Of a stretch of DNA of 64,000 nucleotides, positions 9,232-16,954 are shown piece by piece. Under the pieces are notes generated by a model. That model saw nothing but the letters and a program-made list of their open reading frames with translations. It was not told the DNA's origin and did not search any database. The position numbers and the translations under genes were made by a program. Position 1 is the stretch's first letter. Each line of letters begins with the position of its first letter. Where the stretch lies: NCBI RefSeq assembly GCF_016907015.1, contig NZ_JAFBBE010000005.1, positions 116,717 through 180,716 on the forward strand, in the 5' to 3' direction. The stretch is from Oceanisphaera litoralis (GTDB lineage: Bacteria > Pseudomonadota > Gammaproteobacteria > Enterobacterales > Aeromonadaceae).

Positions 9232-9287
9232 ACCGGGGGGACGGGGTGTTAACAACCAATGAGCAGGCCATGCCGCCCGTCCCCGGT
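9232..9287 (-). promoter_or_regulatory. long hairpin between riboswitch and GDT1 start (likely expression platform)
   Basis: On the minus strand ACCGGGGACGGG (9276-9287) pairs with CCCGTCCCCCCGGT (9233-9246 region) with a 2-nt bulge. The 3' arm ends 8 nt before the TTG start. There is no U-run, so control of translation is more likely than termination. The loop and 3' arm carry a 13-codon ORF (9230-9271) with a GGGGA ahead of its ATG. Confidence 0.55.
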
Positions 9288-9300
9288 ATCGGCATCAGCC

Positions 9301-9425
9301 TGTCAAAGGTCTCGTCAAACCACCGCTGTCTCGATAAAGACAGGCGCGGGTCACGGCCACCATGGTGATGTTCACCAATTATGTTGACGACCGTCTCGCC
9401 TTTCGGCAAGAGACTACTCCCCCTT
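9301..9425 (-). promoter_or_regulatory. yybP-ykoY manganese riboswitch
   Basis: On the minus strand the leader begins GGGGAGTAG, continues through GTCAACATAATTGG and ends GACGAGACCTTTG. These are the conserved 5' box, internal loop and 3' box of the yybP-ykoY aptamer, in order and at the right spacing. The aptamer binds Mn2+ and switches on Mn exporters, as it does for mntP and alx in E. coli. Its gene here is the GDT1-type exporter about 80 nt downstream. Confidence 0.9.
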
Positions 9426-9486
9426 GTGCAGGAGCGGCTATTCTAGCGATTTGGGCGGCAACTTCAAGACCGGCCTTTAACCTGTC

Positions 9487-9562
9487 TCACCCCTCACCCC
9501 TCACCCCTCACCCCTCACCCTTCACCTTTCACCCTTCCCCCTTACCCCTTACCCCTCACCCC
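9487..9562. repeat. heptanucleotide tandem repeat (TCACCCC), about 11 units
   Basis: Four perfect TCACCCC units from 9487 are followed by degenerate TCACCCT, TCACCTT and TTACCCC units, ending 6 bp before the yciH stop codon. It belongs to the related TCAC(G/C)CC tracts seen also near 23785, 32093, 35413, 39972 and 51371. Confidence 0.85.
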
Positions 9563-9568
9563 ACAGCC

Positions 9569-9889
9569 TTAACCGCCAACCTTTTTCACTTTCAGTCCGG
9601 CCTTGGCAAGCAGGGTACTCACCTGCTCCAGTCGGTCGCCCTGTATTTCGATCACCCCCTTCTTCACGGCACCGCCGGTGCCCAGCTGTTTTTTCAGCTG
9701 CTTGGCCAGGGGGCCGACCTGATCGGTGGGCACGCCGTACACGCAAATCACCCCGGCGCCCTTGCGGCCCTTGGTTTCGCGGCGCAGGCGCACCACACCA
9801 TCGTCGGGGAAGGGACTGTCGGTGGAAGCCGAGGCATCGGCCTGTTTGGCCTGCCAATCGGGATCCGTGCTGTATACCAGTTTGTTCAT
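9569..9889 (-). CDS. yciH: SUI1/eIF1-like translation factor YciH
   Basis: A 106-residue cytoplasmic protein of the SUI1 family, the bacterial relative of eukaryotic eIF1, thought to affect start-site fidelity. The basic core RLRRETKGRKGAGVICVYG and the KQLKKQLGTGGAVKKGVIEIQGD segment are the family hallmarks, and the length matches E. coli YciH (108). It is a single gene whose stop abuts a heptanucleotide repeat. The Shine-Dalgarno is weak. It is separated by only 28 bp from nagA upstream in the same direction, so co-transcription is possible. Confidence 0.92.
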   Translation of the reverse strand: MNKLVYSTDPDWQAKQADASASTDSPFPDDGVVRLRRETKGRKGAGVICVYGVPTDQVGPLAKQLKKQLGTGGAVKKGVIEIQGDRLEQVSTLLAKAGLKVKKVGG

Positions 9890-9917
9890 ATTTAAGACTC
9901 GATGTTCGGTGATAACG

Positions 9918-11060
9918 TCAGGCGCTGAAGCGGCCGTTGACCAGGGTGGCCGTGACGTCCAGCTGCTTGTTCAGCACCACCAGATTGGCCACCTTGCCGA
10001 CGGCAACGGAGCCAAGTTCATGGTCGAGCCCCAGGGCCCGGGCCGGAGTGAGGCTGGCCATGCGCAGCGCTTCTTCCAGCGGCAACCCGACCCGTTCAAC
10101 CAGGTTCTTGACCCCGGCTATCATGGTCAGCGCCGAGCCGCCGAGTGTACCATGCCGGTCTACACAGCGGCCATCGCGCACCAGGACCCTGGTGCCGCAA
10201 AAGTCGAACCGGGTCAGCTCGGGGCCGGCCCCGGCGGCGGCGGTGGCATCGGTCACCAGGCACAGACGCGGGCCCAGCACCCGGTGTGCCAGTCGCACAT
10301 TGGCCTCATGCACATGAAAACCGTCCACTATGATGCCGGCATAGATACTGTCGTTATCGAACACGGCACCGACGGCGCCGGGCTCCCGGCCGTTGAGGGT
10401 TGGGGTCATGGCATTGTAAAGGTGGGTGGCAAAACCGACACCGGCGTCAAAACCGGCCATGGCCTCGTCATAACTGGCGCCGGTATGGCCCATGGCCACC
10501 AGAATACCGGCCGCTTTCAGGCGACGAATATGAGCGGGGTTGTTGCATTCGGGGGCCAGGGTGATTTTGGCGATGACCGCCGCATGGCGGCATAAAAAGT
10601 CCAGCATGGGCTCGTCCAGCGGCCGGATCTGCGCGGCCGGATGAATGCCCTTGCGCTTGAGGTTGGTGTAGGGGCCTTCCAGGTGCAGCCCCGGCACTCG
10701 ATGTTGATGCAGTGCCATGTAGTCCTGGGTGACCGCGACCGCCTGCTGCATATCCCGGTCTGGAGAGGTGATCAGCGTGGGCAGAAAACTGGTAGTACCG
10801 GACTTCAGGTTGGTCCTGTGCATGGTGTCCAGGGTGGCGCTGCTGATGTTGTCATTGAACATGACGCCGCCACAGCCATTCAGTTGCAGGTCGATGAAAC
10901 CGGCGCAGAGCAGGTCGCAGTTCAGCGAGTGGCGGGGCAGATCGGCGGCCAGCGCCTGCTCGGGCAGAATGGCGGCAATGCGGTCTTGTGCTAGCACCAC
11001 CGCCTGATGGTCGAGCAATTGCTCGCCGTCAAACAGGGTGCAGTGGGTCAGGGCAAACAT
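9918..11060 (-). CDS. nagA: N-acetylglucosamine-6-phosphate deacetylase
   Basis: Removes acetate from GlcNAc-6-phosphate in the cytoplasm, committing imported GlcNAc to catabolism or cell-wall recycling. The 380-residue amidohydrolase shows CAGFIDLQLNGCGGVMFND (metal-site start), HLEGPYTNLKRKGIHP (catalytic and metal residues), APECNN and MGHTGASYDEAMAGFDAG. It also has HLYNAMTPTLNGREPG and VTDATAAAGAG, in the usual NagA order. AGGAGCC lies upstream of the ATG. It is divergent from nagE, the matching PTS uptake gene, so import and first catabolic step share one control region. No nagB, nagC or nagK is present nearby. Confidence 0.95.
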   Translation of the reverse strand: MFALTHCTLFDGEQLLDHQAVVLAQDRIAAILPEQALAADLPRHSLNCDLLCAGFIDLQLNGCGGVMFNDNISSATLDTMHRTNLKSGTTSFLPTLITSPDRDMQQAVAVTQDYMALHQHRVPGLHLEGPYTNLKRKGIHPAAQIRPLDEPMLDFLCRHAAVIAKITLAPECNNPAHIRRLKAAGILVAMGHTGASYDEAMAGFDAGVGFATHLYNAMTPTLNGREPGAVGAVFDNDSIYAGIIVDGFHVHEANVRLAHRVLGPRLCLVTDATAAAGAGPELTRFDFCGTRVLVRDGRCVDRHGTLGGSALTMIAGVKNLVERVGLPLEEALRMASLTPARALGLDHELGSVAVGKVANLVVLNKQLDVTATLVNGRFSA

Positions 11061-11286
11061 GGCGACGATGGCTCCTGGTGCCGGAACGGATGTTCATACA
11101 TAAAGAAGTGATAGCGCGGTGGATATTCTGGCGGTAAGCCGACGTATGCGTCCATATTGAAGGTAACCATATGTCGAAAGACTACCATATTTTCAAGTTT
11201 GGGGAGAAACAGAGACGCTGTCGTCACCGTCAGGCTCACGCCGGCACCGACTGGGTTGCAAGTCATCTTGCCTGAGGAGATTAGCC

Positions 11287-12789
11287 GTGAATGTATTGGG
11301 ATATTTACAGAAACTGGGCAAGGCGTTGATGTTGCCCATAGCGACGCTGCCGGTGGCGGCGCTGCTGTTGCGTTTGGGGCAGCCGGATTTGCTGGGTATC
11401 GTCTTTATTGCCGAGGCGGGGGCGGCCATCTTCAATCAACTGCCGCTGCTGTTTGGTCTGGGCATAGCGGTGGGGCTGGCTCAACACGACGCCGGTTCCG
11501 CCGCCCTGGCCGGTGCCGTCGGTTATTTTGTGCTGACCGGCGCCGCCAGCGCCATCGACAGCGATATCGATCTGTCTTTTTTCGGTGGCATCATCGCCGG
11601 CATCATTGCCGGCCACAGTTATAATCGCTTTCATCGGGTGCGGCTGCCCGACTATCTGGCCTTCTTTGCTGGCAAGCGGCTGGTGCCGATGGTGACCGGG
11701 CTCTTTGCATTGTTGGCGGCCTTTATTGCCGGTTTTGTCTGGCCCTTCCTGCAGCAGGGCATCGACAGTTTCGGCGCTGTCATCTCCACTTCGGGGGCGC
11801 TTGGTCAGTTCTTTTATGGTGTGCTCAACCGTGGGCTGATTCCGGTTGGTCTGCACCATGTGCTGAACTCCCTGTTCTGGTTCGGTCTGGGGGACTGCCT
11901 CATGCTGACCTATGAGGTGGCGGACAAGCTGCAACAGTTGTGTCTGGATCCGGCGCTGGTGGGCACGCTGGCGGTGGGGGGGCCCGTGCCCGGTGTGGAC
12001 GGCGGCGTGATCAAGGCGCTGGCCACCGAGGTGACCCGGGGCGATCTGCACCGCTTCTTCGCCGGTGACCCGACCGCCGGGGTCTTTATGGCCGGGTTTT
12101 ATCCGGTGATGATGTTTGGCTTGCCGGCGGGGGCGCTGGCCATGGTATTAGCCGCGCCCAGGGGCAAACGCGCCCAGGTGGGGGGCCTGCTGCTGTCACT
12201 GGCGATGACCTCAGTGCTGACCGGCATTACCGAACCACTGGAGTTTTCTTTCCTGTTTCTGGCACCGCTGCTCTATGTTCTGCATGCGCTGCTGACCGGG
12301 CTGGCACTGGTGGTGGCCAACCTGTTCGGGGTACTGCACGGCTTTGGTTTTTCCGCCGGCCTGTTCGACTTTGTGCTGAACTGGGGGCTGGCCACCCGGC
12401 CCTGGGCGTTGCCGGCCATTGGCGTCTTGTTCGCCATCCTCTATTTTTTCACCTTCTTCTTCGCCATCCGGGTGTTTAATCTCAAGACGCCGGGGCGGGA
12501 AGAGGCCCCCCGGCTTATTGACGGTGACATGGCGGCCATAGCGCCGCACGAGCTGGCGGCGGCCTATCTGGCGGCCCTGGGGGGGGCGGACAATCTGGAG
12601 CAGATCGACGCCTGCATCACCCGGCTGCGGTTGACCCTCAAGGACCCGGGACGGGTCGACGAAGTCCGGCTGACGGAACTGGGGGTCACGGCCGTGGTGA
12701 GGCTCGGCAAGCAGAACCTGCAGTTGATCGTCGGCCCTCGGGCGGACACGCTGCTCGCCGACATCAAGGCGCTGACCACCCTGGTTTGA
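11287..12789 (+). CDS. nagE: PTS N-acetylglucosamine transporter, IICB components
   Basis: A 500-residue membrane permease that imports and phosphorylates GlcNAc. Residues 1-375 form the EIIC domain (MNVLGYLQKLGKALMLPIATLPVAALLLRLG; GITEPLEFSFLFLAPLLYVLHALLTG). Residues 420-495 form the EIIB domain with the phospho-cysteine in QIDACITRLRLTLKD. The E. coli protein has an extra C-terminal EIIA domain (about 150 residues) that is absent here, so a separate EIIA-Glc must supply phosphate. The start is GTG at 11287 behind GAGGAG. It ends in a repeat that contains its own stop codon and is followed by a terminator. Glucose specificity is the alternative, but pairing with nagA favours GlcNAc. Confidence 0.9.
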   Translation: MNVLGYLQKLGKALMLPIATLPVAALLLRLGQPDLLGIVFIAEAGAAIFNQLPLLFGLGIAVGLAQHDAGSAALAGAVGYFVLTGAASAIDSDIDLSFFGGIIAGIIAGHSYNRFHRVRLPDYLAFFAGKRLVPMVTGLFALLAAFIAGFVWPFLQQGIDSFGAVISTSGALGQFFYGVLNRGLIPVGLHHVLNSLFWFGLGDCLMLTYEVADKLQQLCLDPALVGTLAVGGPVPGVDGGVIKALATEVTRGDLHRFFAGDPTAGVFMAGFYPVMMFGLPAGALAMVLAAPRGKRAQVGGLLLSLAMTSVLTGITEPLEFSFLFLAPLLYVLHALLTGLALVVANLFGVLHGFGFSAGLFDFVLNWGLATRPWALPAIGVLFAILYFFTFFFAIRVFNLKTPGREEAPRLIDGDMAAIAPHELAAAYLAALGGADNLEQIDACITRLRLTLKDPGRVDEVRLTELGVTAVVRLGKQNLQLIVGPRADTLLADIKALTTLV

Positions 12790-12851
12790 TACAAAGGGTT
12801 TGATACACAGGGTTTGATACGAAACGGTTTGATACTGAAACAGCTTGATAC
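12783..12851. repeat. imperfect tandem repeat starting at the nagE stop codon
   Basis: GGTTTGATAC recurs at 12783, 12797, 12811 and 12826, with a degenerate copy near 12842 (spacing 14-16 bp). The first copy contains the nagE stop codon TGA (12787-12789), so the 3' end of the gene seems to have been copied outward. Confidence 0.85.
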
Positions 12852-12880
12852 CGGAACGGCGGAAGACAGCGGCATTTCAA

Positions 12881-12912
12881 GCGGGGCTGACAATGGTTGG
12901 CCCCGTTTTTAT
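12881..12912 (+). terminator. intrinsic terminator of nagE
   Basis: CGGGGC (12882-12887) pairs with GCCCCG (12900-12905) and is followed by TTTTTATTATTT. Confidence 0.75.
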
Positions 12913-13082
12913 TATTTCAGGGCATAAGCAAGACAAACCACTTGAAAAAACAGTTTAAGTCGGCACAGGCCAGCCGCCATATGCCCGCTAACTGCAATTA
13001 GTCGGCGGCACTGACGGAGCTGCAGCAGCCGGAATGTTCAGGCTGTCAAGCGGGTGCTCGGCGCAGTATGAGGCTCAATATG

Positions 13083-13370
13083 TTATGCACAACGGGCCTG
13101 AGCCTTGTGCCGACAGGGTTAGGCACACTTATCCACCATTTCTGTGGATAAGGTTGTGGATTACCCACCCAAAACCGGTGAGAAGCCAGTCAGGGCAGGC
13201 TTCTCCGATAAGACGGCAAAAAAGTAACCAAAAAATAAGTTATTGAAAAACAAATACTTGAAAAAAGTCATAACAAATCATCGCCCGATATCTGAACGAT
13301 AGCAGCGACATTAGAGTAAAGATACAGAATGTGGGTTTTTTGAAAAACGTGCGGGGCTTGTAGTGGATAA
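13083..13370. other. DnaA-box cluster upstream of uvrB (possible DARS1 counterpart)
   Basis: This part of a 600-bp gene-free stretch (12790-13393) carries two perfect DnaA boxes, TTATGCACA (13083-13091) and TGTGGATAA (13143-13151, minus-strand box). Three one-mismatch boxes are TTATCCACC (13129-13137), TGTGGATTA (13155-13163) and AGTGGATAA (13362-13370). Three of them sit within 35 bp, one facing right and two facing left, 3 bp apart. An A-rich tract (13208-13340) follows. In E. coli the DnaA-reactivating locus DARS1 lies in the bioD-uvrB gap, and uvrB follows here too. The arrangement is seen; the DARS1 assignment is inference. Confidence 0.6.
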
Positions 13371-13393
13371 CTCAAGAAAATCAGAGTGAAATT

Positions 13394-13469
13394 TGGCTCC
13401 CCCTGCTGGACTCGAACCAGCGACATACGGATTAACAGTCCGGCGTTCTACCAACTGAACTAAGGGGGA
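13394..13469 (-). tRNA. tRNA-Asn (anticodon GTT)
   Basis: Seventy-six nucleotides with an encoded CCA. The acceptor TCCCCCT pairs with AGGGGGA. The D-loop is AGTTCAGTTGGTAGA, the anticodon loop CTGTTAA gives GTT, and the T-arm is GGTTCGAGTCC. Confidence 0.97.
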
Positions 13470-13489
13470 ATCTCGTGACGAGGCCGCAG

Positions 13490-13518
13490 ATAATACGCAG
13501 CCCGGCCCCCAGGGTCAA
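13490..13518 (-). promoter_or_regulatory. sigma-70 promoter of tRNA-Asn
   Basis: On the minus strand, -35 TTGACC (13513-13518), a 17-bp spacer and -10 TATTAT (13490-13495) are followed by a GC-rich discriminator typical of growth-regulated stable-RNA promoters. The -35 is one arm of a 9-bp inverted repeat, CAGGGTCAA (13510-13518) with TTGACCCTG (13535-13543). Confidence 0.8.
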
Positions 13519-13624
13519 GGACAAAGTGAGAAATTTGACCCTGAAGGCAATAGCGGCAGTTTCCGCTTAAATTTACCACATCACAGGAGGTAAACTGGGG
13601 CTCGAATCAAGAGGAGAGTGGGTA

Positions 13625-15625
13625 ATGAGCAAAGATTTCCAACTGGTCAGCGAGTATCAGCCCGGAGGTGATCAGCCGACGGCGATTGCGCAACTGCTGG
13701 AGGGGATCGATGCCGGCCTGGCGCACCAGACCCTGCTCGGGGTCACCGGCTCGGGCAAAACCTTTACCGTGGCCAACGTCATTGCCGAGCTGAACCGGCC
13801 CACCATGATACTGGCGCCCAACAAGACCCTGGCGGCCCAGCTCTATGGCGAGATGAAGGAATTCTTTCCTCATAACGCGGTGGAGTACTTCGTTTCCTAC
13901 TACGACTATTATCAGCCCGAGGCCTATGTGCCGACGACCGATACCTTTATCGAGAAGGATGCCTCTATCAACGATCATATCGAGCAGATGCGGCTGTCGG
14001 CGACCAAGGCGCTGATGGAGCGGCGGGACGTGATCATCGTTGCCTCGGTGTCGGCCATCTACGGTCTGGGCGATCCCCAGTCCTACCTGAGCATGATGCT
14101 GCACCTGCGCACCGGCGATGTGCTGAATCAGCGGGACATGCTGCGTCGGCTGGCGGAACTGCAATACAGCCGCAACGATGCCGGTTTTCAGCGCGGTACC
14201 TTTCGGGTGCGGGGGGAAGTTGTTGATATCTTTCCGGCCGAGTCGGACAACCAGGCGGTGCGGGTCGAATTGTTCGATGACGAAATCGAGCGCATCAGCC
14301 TGTTCGACCCCCTCACCGGGGGCGTGTCCAACACGCTGGCGCGCTTTACCATCTATCCCAAGACCCACTACGTGACCCCGCGAGAAAAACTGCTCGGCGC
14401 CATCGAGCATATCAAGGTGGAATTGCAGGCGCGCAAGGCGCAGCTGCTGTCGTCCAATAAATTGCTGGAAGAACAACGCATCAGCCAGCGTACCCAGTTC
14501 GATATCGAGATGATCCAGGAGCTGGGCTATTGCTCGGGCATCGAGAACTATTCCCGTTACCTGTCGGGCCGGGGCGAAGGCGAGCCGCCACCCACCCTGT
14601 TCGATTACCTGCCCGGCGACGGCTTGTTGATCATCGACGAGTCCCACGTGACGGTGCCGCAGATTGGCGGCATGTACAAGGGCGACCGCTCGCGCAAGGA
14701 AACCCTGGTCGAATACGGTTTTCGTCTGCCCTCGGCACTGGACAACCGGCCCCTGCGCTTCGAGGAATTCGAAAGTCTGATGCCTCAGACGGTGTTTGTG
14801 TCCGCCACCCCCGGCCCCTATGAACTGGACAAGTCCGGTGAGGATGTGGCCGAGCAGGTGGTGCGCCCGACCGGCCTGCTTGACCCCGTGCTGGAAGTAC
14901 GGCCGGTGGCGACCCAGGTGGACGATGTGCTGTCCGAGGCGCGGCTGCGCATTGCGCAACACGAGCGGGTGCTGGTGACCACCCTGACCAAACGCATGGC
15001 CGAAGATCTCACCGAATACCTGAACGATCACGGCCTGCGGGTGCGTTATCTGCATTCGGATATCGACACCGTGGAGCGCATGGAAATCATTCGCGATCTG
15101 CGGCTCGGCGAGTTCGATGTGCTGGTGGGCATCAACCTGCTGCGGGAAGGACTGGACATGCCGGAAGTGTCTTTGGTGGCCATTCTGGATGCGGACAAGG
15201 AAGGCTTCCTGCGCTCCGAGCGATCGCTTATTCAGACCATAGGCCGCGCCGCCCGCAACCTGAACGGCAAGGCCATTCTCTATGCGGATCGGGTGACGCG
15301 ATCCATGGCCGCCGCCATGAGTGAAACCGAGCGCCGCCGGGAAGTGCAGCGCCAGTTCAACGAAGACAATGGCATAGTGCCCAGAGGACTGATCAAGGGT
15401 GTGACCGACGTGATGGACTTGGACGGCACCCGGCGTATCGGCTCCAAGCGAGCCAAGGACAAGACGCCATTGCCCGAGCACCTGCCCACCGCCAAGGAGC
15501 TGGACCGCCAGATCACCGAACTGGAAAAAACCATGCTCGAACACGCCCGCAACCTGGAATTCGAACAGGCCGCCGCCACCCGCGACCGCATTCACGAACT
15601 GCGCGAGCAACTGATCCGCAGTTGA
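13625..15625 (+). CDS. uvrB: excinuclease ABC subunit B
   Basis: The DNA-damage verification helicase of nucleotide excision repair; it takes damaged DNA from UvrA and recruits UvrC. The 666-residue protein is full length. It has Walker A GVTGSGKT (residues 39-46), the [12 protein letters not shown] beta-hairpin (about 92-105) and the DEAD-type [10 protein letters not shown]. The helicase C segment contains [30 protein letters not shown] and [11 protein letters not shown]-terminal UVR coiled-coil (about 630-665) binds UvrC. The start has GAGGAGAG upstream. No convincing LexA box was seen in the 13470-13624 leader. Confidence 0.98.
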   Translation: MSKDFQLVSEYQPGGDQPTAIAQLLEGIDAGLAHQTLLGVTGSGKTFTVANVIAELNRPTMILAPNKTLAAQLYGEMKEFFPHNAVEYFVSYYDYYQPEAYVPTTDTFIEKDASINDHIEQMRLSATKALMERRDVIIVASVSAIYGLGDPQSYLSMMLHLRTGDVLNQRDMLRRLAELQYSRNDAGFQRGTFRVRGEVVDIFPAESDNQAVRVELFDDEIERISLFDPLTGGVSNTLARFTIYPKTHYVTPREKLLGAIEHIKVELQARKAQLLSSNKLLEEQRISQRTQFDIEMIQELGYCSGIENYSRYLSGRGEGEPPPTLFDYLPGDGLLIIDESHVTVPQIGGMYKGDRSRKETLVEYGFRLPSALDNRPLRFEEFESLMPQTVFVSATPGPYELDKSGEDVAEQVVRPTGLLDPVLEVRPVATQVDDVLSEARLRIAQHERVLVTTLTKRMAEDLTEYLNDHGLRVRYLHSDIDTVERMEIIRDLRLGEFDVLVGINLLREGLDMPEVSLVAILDADKEGFLRSERSLIQTIGRAARNLNGKAILYADRVTRSMAAAMSETERRREVQRQFNEDNGIVPRGLIKGVTDVMDLDGTRRIGSKRAKDKTPLPEHLPTAKELDRQITELEKTMLEHARNLEFEQAAATRDRIHELREQLIRS

Positions 15626-15648
15626 GCCGTGCCGGGTAGAGGGGAAGA

Positions 15649-15675
15649 AAAGCCCGGCTGAACGCCGGGCTTTTT
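15649..15675. terminator. bidirectional terminator, uvrB / creA
   Basis: AAAGCCCGGC (15649-15658), a 5-nt loop and GCCGGGCTTT (15664-15673) with T-runs usable on both strands, between convergent genes. Confidence 0.85.
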
Positions 15676-15733
15676 CATGAGGTATGTCGGTATGCGGGCC
15701 TGATCCCAAGCTATGGGCCAGGGGCTCCCGGGT

Positions 15734-16201
15734 TTACGGCTGTACAGGCGTCTGGTAGGCGGCGGATCCCCACAGGGGCACGGTGGACATGGAATGCTTG
15801 AAGCTGCCGCTGGTTTCCTTGGTGCTGTAGGCAACATATAGCAATGACTGGCTTTGGTCGTCATAGATGCGGCGGATCTTCAGGCTCTTGAGAAAAATAC
15901 TCTTCGATTTCTTGAACACGATTTCGCCGCTCTTGGAGGTATCGATGGCGGCGATCATGGCGGCGGTGATTTCGCCGGTCTGGCGGCAGCTGATCGACAT
16001 GTCGGACGGATCCGACAGGCTCAGATCCGCCACTATGTTTGATATATGGCAAGTCACACCGGGAACGCCCGGATCGGTCAGCACTTCTATTTTGATGTCC
16101 TTGGTGGTGAACATACCCAGTGACACATCGCCCACCTCATTGTTATCACAACCCAGCAGCAGGGTGGACAGGCAAAGCAGGGCGGCCGTTCTTTTGAACA
16201 T
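15734..16201 (-). CDS. creA: CreA family lipoprotein-like protein
   Basis: A 155-residue protein of the CreA family (PF05981), of unknown function and conserved in proteobacteria. The chosen ATG at 16201 starts a classical signal sequence (MFKRTAALLCLSTLLLGC) with an LLGC lipobox, so it is probably a lipoprotein. The mature part contains VGDVSLGMFTTKDIKIEVLTDPGVPGVTCHIS and CRQTGEI, which are family landmarks. An in-frame ATG at 16240 would bury the signal peptide and is less likely. It is convergent with uvrB. Family links to catabolite regulation rest only on the E. coli locus name. Confidence 0.85.
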   Translation of the reverse strand: MFKRTAALLCLSTLLLGCDNNEVGDVSLGMFTTKDIKIEVLTDPGVPGVTCHISNIVADLSLSDPSDMSISCRQTGEITAAMIAAIDTSKSGEIVFKKSKSIFLKSLKIRRIYDDQSQSLLYVAYSTKETSGSFKHSMSTVPLWGSAAYQTPVQP

Positions 16202-16395
16202 GAGCAGGTTCCTTGTGTCAAAACAGTGTATTAAAAACAACCCCAGTTCTTACCATACTCGGCCGGTGCCGCCAAACTTAACTGCCTTTGGGGGCGCGGC
16301 TCTATCTGCCGTTTTGCCGCAGTAGCGGTTGGCCTCGAGGACTGCTTCAAACGAATCTATTACTCTTAAATACCGCATCGGTTTGCATGCCGAAG

Positions 16396-16411
16396 ACTGA
16401 TCCAGATCAGT
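16396..16411. promoter_or_regulatory. FNR/CRP-like palindrome upstream of nrdGD
   Basis: ACTGATCCAGATCAGT is a perfect 16-bp dyad whose inner part, CTGAT-N4-ATCAG, differs from the FNR consensus TTGAT-N4-ATCAA by one symmetric base per half. It lies about 90 bp before nrdG. FNR activation of anaerobic ribonucleotide reductase is known in E. coli, so regulation by oxygen is plausible. Confidence 0.5.
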
Positions 16412-16498
16412 GAAACGGCTAATGCGGTTGTTCGGCTATTTCCATATATGGTGTTTATATTTACTCTTGGCACAACATGTAGTGCTTGTGGTGTCGTT

Positions 16499-16954
16499 AT
16501 GCTCAATGCCTTTGAACCCAGGGTGGTATTACAGGAGGTGCCGGGTGAAGTCAGCCTGGCCTGGCTGGTAACGGGTTGTCCGCTGGCGTGTCCCGGCTGT
16601 CACAGCCAGCACAGCTGGGATCCGGCGGCGGGCACGCCGCTGACACCCGATCGGCTACAAGGCTGGCTGACGCGCTATCGGGGGCTGCTCACCTGTGTGC
16701 TGTTTTTCGGTGGGGAATGGGATAGGGATGCCTTGCTGCCTTTGTTGCGGCTGGCGCGGGAGCAGGGGCTGAAAACCTGCCTGTACAGCGGTCGGGATCG
16801 GGTAAGTCAGACTCTGATGGCCGAGCTGGACTACCTGAAAACCGGGGCCTGGGTCGCGCACCTGGGTGGCCTTGACGCCAGACACAGCAACCAACAATTG
16901 ATTTGCCTGCACAGTGGCGAATCCCTCAATCATCATTTTTGGAGACCTTCATGA
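16499..16954 (+). CDS. nrdG: anaerobic ribonucleotide reductase activating protein
   Basis: A radical-SAM activase that puts the glycyl radical on NrdD. The 151-residue product carries the 4Fe-4S motif C-X3-C-X2-C at C27, C31 and C34 (GCPLACPGCHSQHSW), plus the VLFFGGEWD loop that corresponds to the SAM-binding GGE motif. Length matches E. coli NrdG (154). The ATG at 16499 has only a weak Shine-Dalgarno; the frame is open up to 16448. It overlaps nrdD by ATGA. The order nrdG-nrdD is the reverse of E. coli nrdD-nrdG. Confidence 0.88.
   Translation: MLNAFEPRVVLQEVPGEVSLAWLVTGCPLACPGCHSQHSWDPAAGTPLTPDRLQGWLTRYRGLLTCVLFFGGEWDRDALLPLLRLAREQGLKTCLYSGRDRVSQTLMAELDYLKTGAWVAHLGGLDARHSNQQLICLHSGESLNHHFWRPS

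Noticed and set aside
13083..13370. Chromosomal replication origin
   Set aside because: The DnaA boxes suggest it, but oriC neighbours (mioC, gidA/mnmG, dnaA, rnpA) are absent and the 13-mer unwinding pattern is not seen.
13470..13624. LexA box upstream of uvrB
   Set aside because: No CTGT-N8-ACAG pattern could be found; SOS control is not supported by sequence here.
13607..15709. 700-codon open frame antisense to uvrB
   Set aside because: Shadow of a GC-rich gene: its composition is glutamine/histidine/glycine-rich, it has no ribosome site or domain, and uvrB is certain.
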